A program made the position numbers and the translations under genes. From CAYFYS01 sp965202905 (GTDB lineage Bacteria; Pseudomonadota; Alphaproteobacteria; MPNO01): 64,000 nt of DNA. The notes below the pieces were generated by a model. It did not search any database. It had not been told where the DNA came from and saw only the letters and a list, made by a program, of their open reading frames with translations. Of this stretch, positions 38,452-46,758 are shown piece after piece (position 1 is the stretch's first letter; each line of letters starts with the position of its first letter). The stretch lies in the NCBI GenBank assembly GCA_965202905.1, contig OZ241868.1:434001-498000 (forward strand), given 5' to 3'.

Positions 38452-39021
38452 ATGGCATCACGCATCCAGCCGGTGACGGACGCCGGTGCCGCCGACGCCG
38501 GCGTCAAGGAGCGCTTGGCCCAGGCCCGCGAGGGCTGGTGGCAGGACACGCAGATGTTCGGCGTTATCGGCCGTGTGCCGCCGCTGCTCAACAGCATCGT
38601 CCCGGTGTTCGAGAGCTTCTTCGGCGGCGGCCGGATCGAGCCCCATATCTTCGAAATGATGCGGCTCAAGACCGGGCAGATAAACGACTGCGCGTATTGA
38701 AACACCGTTCGCACGGACGCCGTGAGCGCCCAGGTGAAGCCGAAGAAAGACGCGATTTTCGGCGGTGACGCCTCCTCGCTGACTAGGTGGGAGGCCCTGG
38801 CGGTCGATCTGGCCGAGCGTATCGCGGGCGACCCATACTCGGTCACAGGCGAGTTCCGGGCAACCCTCAAGGAGGAGTTCTCGGACGACGAGCTGGTCGA
38901 GCTGAGCTTTGCCTGCAGCATTTTCAACTGGGGCAACAAGTTCAACATCACCATGCAGCTCGATACCGACGGCGCCATCTACCCCGCCGGGATGGAATAC
39001 GAGGAGGTCGAGCCAGCTTAG
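38452..39021 (+). CDS. CMD/AhpD-family protein with in-frame TGA: candidate selenoprotein (CxxU)
   Basis: One reading frame of 189 codons is interrupted only by TGA at 38698-38700. The part before it ends in HIFEMMRLKTGQINDCAY, the carboxymuconolactone decarboxylase/AhpD active-site block, where the family has C-x-x-C. The TGA is codon 83, exactly the second cysteine (C80-A-Y-TGA). After it the same frame continues with NTVRTDAVSAQVKPKKD and a full C-terminal domain to TAG at 39021. A stem-loop sits at the right distance behind the TGA. Reading TGA as selenocysteine gives a normal-length redox protein. The alternatives are a nonsense mutation or a base-call error. The start ATG follows GGGAGG. 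Selenocysteine genes are not in this window. Confidence 0.7.
38710..38728 (+). promoter_or_regulatory. Candidate bacterial SECIS stem-loop
   Basis: Starting ten bases after the TGA, CACGG (38712-38716) pairs with CCGTG (38720-38724) around the loop ACG; two further pairs (C38710-G38728, G38711-C38727) form across a two-base bulge. Opening the top pair gives a five-base loop GACGC that starts with G. The apical loop lies about 16 bases from the TGA, within the range of known bacterial SECIS elements. This is hand folding only. Confidence 0.5.
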
Positions 39022-39081
39022 GGCCGGCGCGAGTCGGGCGGCCCCCGGCGGCGTCGGGGCCGGGCCGATCGGGAGGAGTCG

Positions 39082-39383
39082 ATGAACGGCGGAGACGTCG
39101 AAGCCGCGCTGAACGCGCCGGGACCGACGATCATAAAATTTCAGACCCGGTCGTGCGTGATCTGCCGCCGGATCGAGCCCGGACTCAAGGCTCTGGTCCG
39201 GCCGCCTTACGGCTGGCCGAGATCGACGCCAAAGACCATGCGGCGCTCGCCGAACGCTTCGGCGTTCGCGGCGTGCCGATGCTGATCCTGCTCAGGGGCG
39301 GCGGCGAGGTCAGCCGGTGCAGCGGGTTCCAGTCTGCCGGTATGCTGCGCGGCTGGCTCGGGCCCTTTCTTCCGGCCGGCTGA
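39082..39383 (+). pseudogene. Thioredoxin-like protein, frameshifted
   Basis: After a GGGAGGAG ribosome-binding site the ATG at 39082 opens a thioredoxin with the active site CVIC (FQTRSCVICRRIEPGLKAL). From about 39200 the homologous continuation RLAEIDAKDHAALAERFGV, RGVPMLILLRGGGEV and a normal C-terminus lies in another frame ending at 39383. The span of 302 nt is one base short of 101 codons, so a one-base loss explains it. It is 60 bp behind the candidate selenoprotein and could be its reductant. Pseudogene or sequencing error. Confidence 0.7.
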
Positions 39384-39390
39384 GCCGGCG

Positions 39391-39768
39391 CTATTCCAGG
39401 GCGTCGAGCGCTTCCTTGGCGTTGCGGAAGGCATCGACGCCGGCCGGGACGCCGGCATAGACGGTCGCGTGCAACAGCACCTCGCGGATTTCTTCGACCG
39501 TGCAGCCGTTGTTGAGCGCGCCGCGGACATGGCCCTTCAACTCGGTCATCTTGCCCAGCGTGGTCAGGATCGCCAGCGTCAGCATCGAGCGCGTCTTGCG
39601 GTCGAGCCCCTCGCGCGTCCAGACCAGGCCCCAGCAGTATTCGGTGACGTGGCTCTGAATCGTGTTGACGAAATCGTCGGTCGCGGCCTTTTCGAGCTGC
39701 GGGTCGACCCATTGCGCGCCCAGCGTGGCGCGGCGGACTTCCAGCCCGTCCTCGAACAGCGTGCTCAT
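39391..39768 (-). CDS. 4-carboxymuconolactone decarboxylase-like protein
   Basis: A 125-residue CMD-domain protein of the PcaC kind, with EVRRATLGAQWVDPQL, TEYCWGLVWTREGLDRKTRSMLTLAIL and the conserved GHVRGALNNGCTVEEIREVLLH (E, H and C positions of the family). PcaC decarboxylates 4-carboxymuconolactone in the protocatechuate branch, but relatives have other roles. No other pca genes are near. ATG at 39768 follows AGGAG. It begins the unit after the convergent thioredoxin relic. Confidence 0.85.
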   Translation of the reverse strand: MSTLFEDGLEVRRATLGAQWVDPQLEKAATDDFVNTIQSHVTEYCWGLVWTREGLDRKTRSMLTLAILTTLGKMTELKGHVRGALNNGCTVEEIREVLLHATVYAGVPAGVDAFRNAKEALDALE

Positions 39769-39800
39769 CTCCTGCCTCCTGTGTTTTGCGGCGTTCGGCC

Positions 39801-40472
39801 TCAGCCGGATTTCAGGAACCGCTTGCCGCGCTTGCGGTACATCACCGAGCACGGAGCGTACCACGGCTCGGCGACCAGGCGCTTGCGCCATTCGGTGTCG
39901 TGGGCGCGCGCCGCCTCGGGCGACCGGCGCACCTCCTCATGCGCGTGATAGTGCAGGATCATGTGGGTGAACGGATCCGGATTGCGGTCGATCACCTCCA
40001 TGCCCCGTACCATCAGCCAGCCCGGGCATTCGATCAGCAGCGGCGCGTGCTCGGTCGAATACCAGTCGAGGAACGCGGCCTGGCGGTCCTCCGGCACCGC
40101 GAAGAAGACCGCGAGCAGGATCTCGGCGTCGAGGCCGGACTCCGGATCGCCGAGAAAGCCGATCTCCCGGCCGATATAGCGGGTAAATCCCGAGACCGAG
40201 GCGAGCATGGCTCTGGTCCGCTCGTCGGGCGTGTATTTGCGCGAGCGGTACGCCTCGGTCTCCAGCGTCGCCGGATCGTCGAGCTCGTAGACCGCGCAGT
40301 AGCCCGGTCCGTCCGGCGCCGCGTAGCGATGGGCGCTGAGGAACCCCGGCACGCCCTGGACGTGCGACGGTGTGTGGCGTGTGTCGTACCAGTCGTTGAA
40401 ACGCGCCTCATCGCCCGGCGCGGGCGTCATCTCCGAGAACAGGACGGCCTGACCCTTGAGCGATCCGGCCAT
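39801..40472 (-). CDS. EthD/DUF4286-like dimeric alpha-beta barrel protein
   Basis: A 223-residue protein formed of two ferredoxin-like repeats. Each has a W-Y-x-x-x-H motif: FNDWYDTRHTPSHVQGVPGF (near 25-44) and FLDWYSTEHAPLLIECPGW (near 135-153). Such repeats occur in EthD-like and other small catabolic helpers with unclear chemistry. The ATG at 40472 shares a base with the aminotransferase stop (TGATG), so the two are coupled. Confidence 0.75.
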   Translation of the reverse strand: MAGSLKGQAVLFSEMTPAPGDEARFNDWYDTRHTPSHVQGVPGFLSAHRYAAPDGPGYCAVYELDDPATLETEAYRSRKYTPDERTRAMLASVSGFTRYIGREIGFLGDPESGLDAEILLAVFFAVPEDRQAAFLDWYSTEHAPLLIECPGWLMVRGMEVIDRNPDPFTHMILHYHAHEEVRRSPEAARAHDTEWRKRLVAEPWYAPCSVMYRKRGKRFLKSG

Positions 40473-41830
40473 CAAGCGACGGCGCGGCAGGACGCATCGA
40501 GCGCCTTGAGCGTTTCCTCATAGTCCGCATCGTCATGGACGACGGAGGTAAACCGGCGGACATTGGGCAGCACATAGATCCCGTTCTTGAGCATCTCGAT
40601 GTCGAGCCGGCGGCTCGCCGCCCCGTCGGAGGCCATCACGTCGGCGTGGCTGGTCGGCGGCCTGTCCATGTGGAGGACCTGCCACAGCGAGCCCTCGCCG
40701 GTGGCGACCGCCGGCACGCGGTGCTTGTCGAGCACGGCCTGGCAAGCCTTGAGGAAGGCGGCGCTGGCGTCGTGCAGGCGCCGGTAGAGGCCGGGCTTCG
40801 CGAGCTCGGTCATCGAGGCGATGCCCGCCGCCGCGGCCACCGGATTGCCGTGTAGCGTGCCGTTGATATACATGTAGTCGGCGCGCGTCCGGTTTGCCGG
40901 ATCGGCCAGCGTAATGATGTCCGCGCGGCCCGCGACGCAGGACAGCGGCCCGCCGCCGCCGACGATCTTGCCATAGCTCGCGATGTCGGGCTTGACGCCG
41001 AAATATTCCTGCGCCCCGCCCGGCGCAAGCCGGAAGCCGGTCACGACCTCGTCGAAGATCAGCAGCACGTCGTTTTCGTCGCAGATCTTGCGCAGGCCGG
41101 GCAGGAAGTCGCGCAGCGGGAAGATGATCCGTTGAACTGGCTCGACGATGATGGCGGCGAGGTCGGCGCGATGGGCTTCTACAATCCGGCGCACCGCTTC
41201 CAGATCGTTATAGGGCGCCACGAGCACCGTTTCGTGGAGCGGGCGCGGAATGCCGCCGGAATCCGGGCGCCCGTGCGGGTAATTGGACAGCGCCGACGGG
41301 GAAACCGAAAAATTCGAGTAGTCGTGGTTGCCGTGATAGCCGCCCTCGAACTTGAGGATCTTGTCGCGCCCGGTGAAGGCTCGCGCCAAGCGCAGCGCAT
41401 AGGCCGTCGCCTCCGACCCGGTGGTCGCGAAGCACATCTTCTCCGCGCACGGAATGGTATCGATCAGGATGTTGGCGAGCTCCAGCACGGGCTCATGCAC
41501 CGCGCCGAAGAAGTGCAGCCCGTTGGCCACCTGGGCCTGGGCCGCCTCGACGATCGTCGGATGGGCGTGACCCAGGATCAGTGCGCCGGCGCCGCCGACA
41601 TAGTCGATGTACCAGCGCCCGTCGGCATCCTGGATGCGCGAGCCGGCGCCCCGGTGTATGACTAGGCGCACCTCCTCGGGCAGGGCATAGCTGCCGAAGG
41701 CGCCGCCGGGCAGGACCCGCTCGGCAATCTCGAAATACCCAGCCTGGCTCATCGCGCCCGGCGGTTCGGGCTTTGCAGCGCTTGCCGCCTCGACCGCCGT
41801 ATCAGCCGGCGCCATGGATCGAACCCTCAT
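40472..41830 (-). CDS. Class III aminotransferase, glutamate-1-semialdehyde aminomutase-like
   Basis: A PLP enzyme of 452 residues. It has the glycine-rich cofactor loop TTGSEATAYALRLARA near 135, the FDEVVTGFR motif (Asp binding the pyridine N) near 255 and the Schiff-base lysine in ASYGKIVGGGGPLSC near 288. The GKIxGGG form groups it with glutamate-1-semialdehyde aminomutases, many of which in catabolic loci transaminate other amino acids. Starts at 41830, 41815 or 41749 are possible; the core family begins at MSQAGYFEIAERVLPGG. Confidence 0.87.
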   Translation of the reverse strand: MRVRSMAPADTAVEAASAAKPEPPGAMSQAGYFEIAERVLPGGAFGSYALPEEVRLVIHRGAGSRIQDADGRWYIDYVGGAGALILGHAHPTIVEAAQAQVANGLHFFGAVHEPVLELANILIDTIPCAEKMCFATTGSEATAYALRLARAFTGRDKILKFEGGYHGNHDYSNFSVSPSALSNYPHGRPDSGGIPRPLHETVLVAPYNDLEAVRRIVEAHRADLAAIIVEPVQRIIFPLRDFLPGLRKICDENDVLLIFDEVVTGFRLAPGGAQEYFGVKPDIASYGKIVGGGGPLSCVAGRADIITLADPANRTRADYMYINGTLHGNPVAAAAGIASMTELAKPGLYRRLHDASAAFLKACQAVLDKHRVPAVATGEGSLWQVLHMDRPPTSHADVMASDGAASRRLDIEMLKNGIYVLPNVRRFTSVVHDDADYEETLKALDASCRAVA

Positions 41831-41859
41831 ACTGACATTCGCGCATCATGATGCCCTGC

Positions 41860-43950
41860 TCATTCATCGGCCGGCAACCGGCAATCGAGGGAGCCCGAAC
41901 CATGGACCAGGACCCGCCAGCGCGGCGGGACGACGGTGGTGCCGCCGGCCTCCTCGATGATTGCCGGACCGTCCAGCGCGAAGCCTGCCGGCATCGCCGC
42001 CCGGTCGTAGATGGGGCAATCGACGGTCGCGCCGCCGAACCAGACGCCCCGGCGCTCGATGACCGGATCGCCGGACCGCTCGGGCCTGAAGGCGAGGCCC
42101 GGCTTGTCGACCAGCCCGCGCGAGACCAGCCGGATGTTGACGATCTCGACATCGGACGCGGCGTCGTCGTGGCCGAATGTCCGGGCATGGAGTGTCCCGA
42201 AGGCGGTTCGGACCCCGGGCCATTCGGCGGTCTGCGGATCGCACTCGACTGAGAGCGTGTAGGACTGGCCGACATAGCGCATGTCCAGGCTGAAAGCATG
42301 ATCGTGCCGGTCGCTCGTGAAGCCGTCCTGTTCGAGCAATCGCCCGGCTTCCGCGCGCAGCGCAGCAGCCTCGGTGCGGAAGTCCGCGATGTCCAGGCTC
42401 GACAGCCGCCCGCCCCAGCTTCGCACGAAGTCGCGGCGAAGGTCGGCGAGAAGCTGGCCCAGCGCCGACAGATGCCCCGGAAAGCGCGGAATCAGGACAT
42501 GGCCGATCGCCAGTTCCTCGGCGACGAGGAAGACATGCATCGGCCCGGCGCCGCCGAAGCCGAGCAGCGCGAAGTCGCGCGGATCGAAGCCGCGGTGGAC
42601 CGAGACCTCACGCACGGCCCCGGCCATCTTTGCGACCGCGATGCCCAGGACCCCGTCGGCGAGCGCCACCGGATCGCCGCCGCCCGGCATCCGCTCGGCG
42701 AGCTTCGCGAAGGCGTCCTCGGCCAACGCCTTGGAGAGCCGCAGGTTCCCCGCCAACGCGCGGTCGGTCGGCAGCCGGCCGAGCAGCAGATTGGCGTCCG
42801 AGATCGTGGGCTCCGTGCCGCCGCGCCGATAGCAGGCCGGTCCCGGCAAGGCGCCTGCGCTTTGCGGGCCGACCTCGAGTGTGCCGTCCTGCTGCACCCA
42901 GGCGATGCTGCCGCCGCCCGCGCCGATGGTGTGGATGTCGAGCTGGGGGACCTGGAGCGGATAGGCGTCGATCTGGTTGGCGTGGCTGATCCGCGGCGTG
43001 AGCCGGTGGATCAGCGCAACGTCGGTCGAGGTGCCGCCCATGTCGAAGGTGATGCAGCTGGGCACACCGGCCATCTCGCAGATGCGGACCGCGCCGCCGG
43101 CGCCGCCGACCGGGCCGGACAGGAACGTCCCGGCGGCGAACTCTGCTGCCTTGGCGAGCGTCATCACCCCGCCATTCGAGCCCATGATGCTGACCGGGGC
43201 CGTGACCGCCTGCCTTTCCAGCTCTTCGGTCAGCGTGTCGAGATAGCTGCGCAGGGTCGGCGTCAGATAGGCGTTTAGCACGCAGGTCGAGAATCGCTCG
43301 AACTCGCCCTTCTCGCGCACGACGGCGGCGGATTCGGATACCGGCAGCCCGTCCAGCGCATCGCGCAGCGTCGCGCCGGCGCGGCGCTCGTTGGCGTCGT
43401 TGGCATAGGCGTTGAGGAAGCAGACCGCGACCGCCTCGCAGCCGGCCTCGCAGATGCGCTCGGCGATCGCCCTGAGACCGGCGTCGTCGGCCTCGGCGAG
43501 CACCGTGCCGTCGGCCGCCGTGCGCTCGGCCGCTTCGAGCCTGAGATCACGCCGGACCAAGGGTTTGGGCCGGGTGAATTTGATGTCGAACAGCCCGCCG
43601 GTCAGCCGCCGCGTGCGGCCGATCTCCAGCGTGTCACGAAAGCCGGCGGTGGTGACCAGCGCGGTCTTCGCGCCGGTGCGCTCCAGGAGCGCGTTGGTCG
43701 CGATCGTGGTGCCGTGGACGAAGGCGCGGATCGCCGCCGTGTCGATGCCGATCTCGCCCAGCGCGTCGAGCACCCCGCGCCACTGGCTGCCCGGCAGCGA
43801 GGGTACCTTGGCCGAGGCCAGCGCCTGGGTTTCGGAGTTCAGGCACAGGATATCCGTGAAGGTGCCGCCGACATCGACGCCGATACGACAGGCGCCTTTC
43901 GGGCAACCGTTATCGGACGGATCAAGTTGTTTTTTGGCCTCTTTTTCCAT
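41860..43950 (-). CDS. Hydantoinase/oxoprolinase subunit A (HyuA), without HyuB
   Basis: A 696-residue protein of the HyuA/N-methylhydantoinase A family with an actin-like ATPase fold. It shows GVDVGGTFTDILCL (near 22-35), HGTTIATNALLERTGAKTALVTTAGFRDTLEIGR, then SGPVGGAGGA, TFDMGGTSTDVAL and IGAGGGSIAW. These enzymes use ATP to open cyclic amides or carboxylate ketones, and normally need a HyuB partner, which is absent on both sides. The ATG at 43950 is preferred; the 32 upstream codons look non-coding. Confidence 0.9.
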   Translation of the reverse strand: MEKEAKKQLDPSDNGCPKGACRIGVDVGGTFTDILCLNSETQALASAKVPSLPGSQWRGVLDALGEIGIDTAAIRAFVHGTTIATNALLERTGAKTALVTTAGFRDTLEIGRTRRLTGGLFDIKFTRPKPLVRRDLRLEAAERTAADGTVLAEADDAGLRAIAERICEAGCEAVAVCFLNAYANDANERRAGATLRDALDGLPVSESAAVVREKGEFERFSTCVLNAYLTPTLRSYLDTLTEELERQAVTAPVSIMGSNGGVMTLAKAAEFAAGTFLSGPVGGAGGAVRICEMAGVPSCITFDMGGTSTDVALIHRLTPRISHANQIDAYPLQVPQLDIHTIGAGGGSIAWVQQDGTLEVGPQSAGALPGPACYRRGGTEPTISDANLLLGRLPTDRALAGNLRLSKALAEDAFAKLAERMPGGGDPVALADGVLGIAVAKMAGAVREVSVHRGFDPRDFALLGFGGAGPMHVFLVAEELAIGHVLIPRFPGHLSALGQLLADLRRDFVRSWGGRLSSLDIADFRTEAAALRAEAGRLLEQDGFTSDRHDHAFSLDMRYVGQSYTLSVECDPQTAEWPGVRTAFGTLHARTFGHDDAASDVEIVNIRLVSRGLVDKPGLAFRPERSGDPVIERRGVWFGGATVDCPIYDRAAMPAGFALDGPAIIEEAGGTTVVPPRWRVLVHGSGSLDCRLPADE

Positions 43951-44459
43951 CGGCAGCCTGGGCGATACGATAAGTCGGCATTTGGCCCGTAAGCATACCG
44001 TAAAGAGGGTTCGTTCCACTCGCAGGGTACACGGGCACGGACGCACCGCCTGCCGCCGGCGTTGCCCGGCAGCCGTCGATTCTATCCGGAGACCAGTCTA
44101 GCAAGCGATCCCCGCGCTGTCACGTCAGTGCCCTGGTTCAGGACATCTGGCTCCGATGGGGCATCCGATCGTCGCCGGGAGAGGCACCGTCCATCTCGAC
44201 ACGCCCCGGCAGCGGCGTCTCCCCTTCGCGCCGGGCCATCCTGCCATGATCTTCTGTTGCATCGCCCAGGCCGCCGGTCCGGCCAGCGCAACCGGACCAG
44301 GGCCGCGCGCCGCTGTTCCCCGGCGCCAAAGGCTTCACGAAACCCTGTGTCTCTCAACCGGCGCACCCGCGATACAACCCTGAATGCCATATTTGCGGCC
44401 TCGGTACATAGAGAGAACATACGCCTTCTCAGGCGGACTGTCACGGATAAGCAGGAACG
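43951..44459. other. Gene-free gap between hyuA and priA; possible transposase scrap
   Basis: No convincing gene is present in these 509 bases. Base composition is more mixed than in neighbouring genes. A minus-strand stretch near 44150-44240 can be read as LPGRVEMDGASPGDD, which faintly recalls the G-x-VE-DGA-x-x-GG block of IS1595-type transposases, but the match is too short to rely on. The hyuA promoter must lie near 43960-44050; I could not identify clear -35/-10 boxes. Confidence 0.4.
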
Positions 44460-46670
44460 CTAAAGAAAACTGTACGGGTCGATGTCGAGGTGGATTCGCA
44501 CGCTGCCGCGCGCCGGCGCCCGCGCCAGCCAGCCCGCCAGGATCGGCTGCAGCTTGACCTCGAGTGGCGCCTTGACCAGCAGACGGTGACGGTGCTGCCC
44601 GCGGATCAGCGCCAGCGGCGCGGGCGCCGGGCCGAGCACGCGCACGCCCGCGCCGCGCGGCGCCGCGCGGCCGAGCGCACGGCCGGCGGCGGCGACCGCC
44701 TCCTCGTTGCGTCCGGCGACCACGATCGCCGCCAGCCGGCCGAAGGGAGGCATGCCGGCGCGCCTGCGGGCTTCGGCTTCGGTGGCGATGAACCCCGCGC
44801 GGTCGCCGGCGATCAGCGTGCGCATCACCGGGTGATCGGGATCGTAGGTCTGAAGCAGCGCCCGTCCGGGCCGTTCGGCGCGTCCCGCGCGCCCGGCCAC
44901 CTGATGGAGCATTTGATAGGTGCGCTCTGCCGCCCGCAGGTCGCCGCCGTCCAGCCCGAGATCGGCGTCGACCACGCCGGCCAGGGTCAGATGGGGGAAG
45001 TCGTGCCCCTTGGCGACGAGCTGGGTGCCGATGATCAGGTCGAACGCGCGGGCTCGGATACGGGCGATGAGTTCCCCGGCCGCGGCCGGCCCGCGCAGCG
45101 TGTCGGAGGACATCAGCGCGATCCGCGCGCCGGGAAAGGCGGCCTCCGCTTCCTCGCAAAGCCGCTCGACGCCGGGCCCGCAGGCGACGAAGGCGTCCTC
45201 GGACTCGCATTTTGGGCAAGCCCGCGGCGGTGCCGCGGCGAATCCGCAATGATGACATTGCAGTCGCCCCGCAAGGCGATGGTCGACCAGCCAGGCGGTG
45301 CAGTTGGGGCAGGCGATGCGGAAGCCGCAACTGCGGCACAGAGTGAGCGGGGCGTAGCCGCGCCGGTTGAGGAACAGCAGGACCTGTTCGCCCTTTCCCA
45401 GCGTCTCCCGGACGGCGTCGCGCAGGCTGGGCGACAGCCAGGTCTGCGGCGCCATGACCTCGGCGCGCATGTCGACCGCGGCCAGGCCCGGCTGTCCGGC
45501 GCTGCCGAACCGGTCGGGCAGTTGAACGCGCTCATACCGGCCGCGCTCGACGTTGACGGTGGTCTCCAGCGATGGCGTGGCCGATGACAGCACGATCGGG
45601 CAATCGGCGTTGCGCGCCCGCACGATCGCGATGTCGCGCGCGTTGTAGATGACGCCGTCCTCCTGCTTGAAGCTCGAATCGTGCTCTTCGTCGACGACGA
45701 TCAGCCCCAGATCGCGGAACGGCAGGAACAGCGCCGAGCGGGCCCCGACGACGACCGGCGCGTTTCCCGCCGCGACCGCGCGCCAAGTCTGGCGCCGCCG
45801 GGCCCGCCCGACCTCGGAATGCCAGTGGTGCGGGGGCGCGCCGAAGCGGCGCTCGAAGCGGCGCAGCCAGTCGACGGTCAGCGCGATCTCCGGCAGCAGC
45901 ACCAGCACCTGCCGGCGGCGGGCGAGCGCGGCGGCAATCGCCTCGAAATAGACCTCGGTCTTGCCCGAGCCCGTGACGCCGTCCAGGAGCGTGACCGTCC
46001 GCGCCTTGCCGGCAGAGATCTGCGCCCGCAGATGCTCTGCCGCGGCGGCCTGCCGGTCGGTCAGGCGGGGACCGGCGCGGCGCCAGTCCGGCGCCGGCGG
46101 GTCTTCCTCGAGCGAGATGGAGACCGGCCGGACCGCGCCCGCCTCGACCAGGCCATGCACCACCGAGGCGCTTACCCCGGCCGCGCGGGAAATGTCGGCC
46201 AGGCGCCGCGGCCTGCCGTCGGCGAGCAGGTTCATCAGCCGCTCGCGCGCTTCGGTCCGGCGCACGCCCTCGGGAAGCCCGCGGCGGGGTGCGAGATAGC
46301 CGGTCTCGATCCGGGGCGGGTCGAGCGCTTCGGGCACGCCCATCGCCATGCGCAGCACCGCCCCCGGCGGGCTCAAGGTGTAGGCGGCGGTCCAGGCGAC
46401 GGTCTTGCGCAGATCCTCGGGGAGCGGCGGGGCGTCGAGCACCGTCTCGATCTCGCGCAGCCGCGCCGGATCGATCGTCCCCTCGGCCTCGCCCCAGACG
46501 ACGCCGGTGACCGCGCGCTTGCCCAGCGGAACCCGCACGAACTGTCCCGGAGCCGCCGAGGCGCCCTCGGGAACCGCATAGTCGTAGGCGCCCGTCACCG
46601 GCAGCGGCACCAGGACGGCCGCGCAATCGGCCCTGATTCGCGCCTGTGTCCTGACAGGTTCGGGGTTCAT
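44460..46670 (-). CDS. priA: Primosomal replication helicase PriA
   Basis: A 736-residue superfamily 2 helicase that restarts stalled replication forks. Motifs in order: Walker A DGVTGSGKTEVYFEA near 237, DEEH box VDEEHDSSFKQ near 327, and the zinc-binding cysteine cluster CRSCGF, CPNC, CHHCGF and CPKC between about 443 and 487. GTQLVAKGHDFPHLTLAGVVDAD forms motif V. It is divergent from the transaldolase-like gene, with an 88-bp gap. Confidence 0.95.
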   Translation of the reverse strand: MNPEPVRTQARIRADCAAVLVPLPVTGAYDYAVPEGASAAPGQFVRVPLGKRAVTGVVWGEAEGTIDPARLREIETVLDAPPLPEDLRKTVAWTAAYTLSPPGAVLRMAMGVPEALDPPRIETGYLAPRRGLPEGVRRTEARERLMNLLADGRPRRLADISRAAGVSASVVHGLVEAGAVRPVSISLEEDPPAPDWRRAGPRLTDRQAAAAEHLRAQISAGKARTVTLLDGVTGSGKTEVYFEAIAAALARRRQVLVLLPEIALTVDWLRRFERRFGAPPHHWHSEVGRARRRQTWRAVAAGNAPVVVGARSALFLPFRDLGLIVVDEEHDSSFKQEDGVIYNARDIAIVRARNADCPIVLSSATPSLETTVNVERGRYERVQLPDRFGSAGQPGLAAVDMRAEVMAPQTWLSPSLRDAVRETLGKGEQVLLFLNRRGYAPLTLCRSCGFRIACPNCTAWLVDHRLAGRLQCHHCGFAAAPPRACPKCESEDAFVACGPGVERLCEEAEAAFPGARIALMSSDTLRGPAAAGELIARIRARAFDLIIGTQLVAKGHDFPHLTLAGVVDADLGLDGGDLRAAERTYQMLHQVAGRAGRAERPGRALLQTYDPDHPVMRTLIAGDRAGFIATEAEARRRAGMPPFGRLAAIVVAGRNEEAVAAAGRALGRAAPRGAGVRVLGPAPAPLALIRGQHRHRLLVKAPLEVKLQPILAGWLARAPARGSVRIHLDIDPYSFL

Positions 46671-46758
46671 GAACTACACTCTAGGATACTGGGCGGCGGC
46701 GACCAACCGGACGCATTTCGGCCGGATACTCCCAGGACTGCGAGATCGGGGGCACAGC

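Noticed and set aside
38722..39021. Separate gene starting at GTG 38722
   Set aside because: It has no ribosome-binding site and is simply the in-frame continuation of the CMD protein after the TGA.
44138..44338. Possible IS1595-type transposase fragment
   Set aside because: Only about fifteen residues suggest it and no other family block is nearby.
44082..44463. Small open frames on both strands between hyuA and priA
   Set aside because: They overlap each other, lack ribosome-binding sites and show no recognisable domain.
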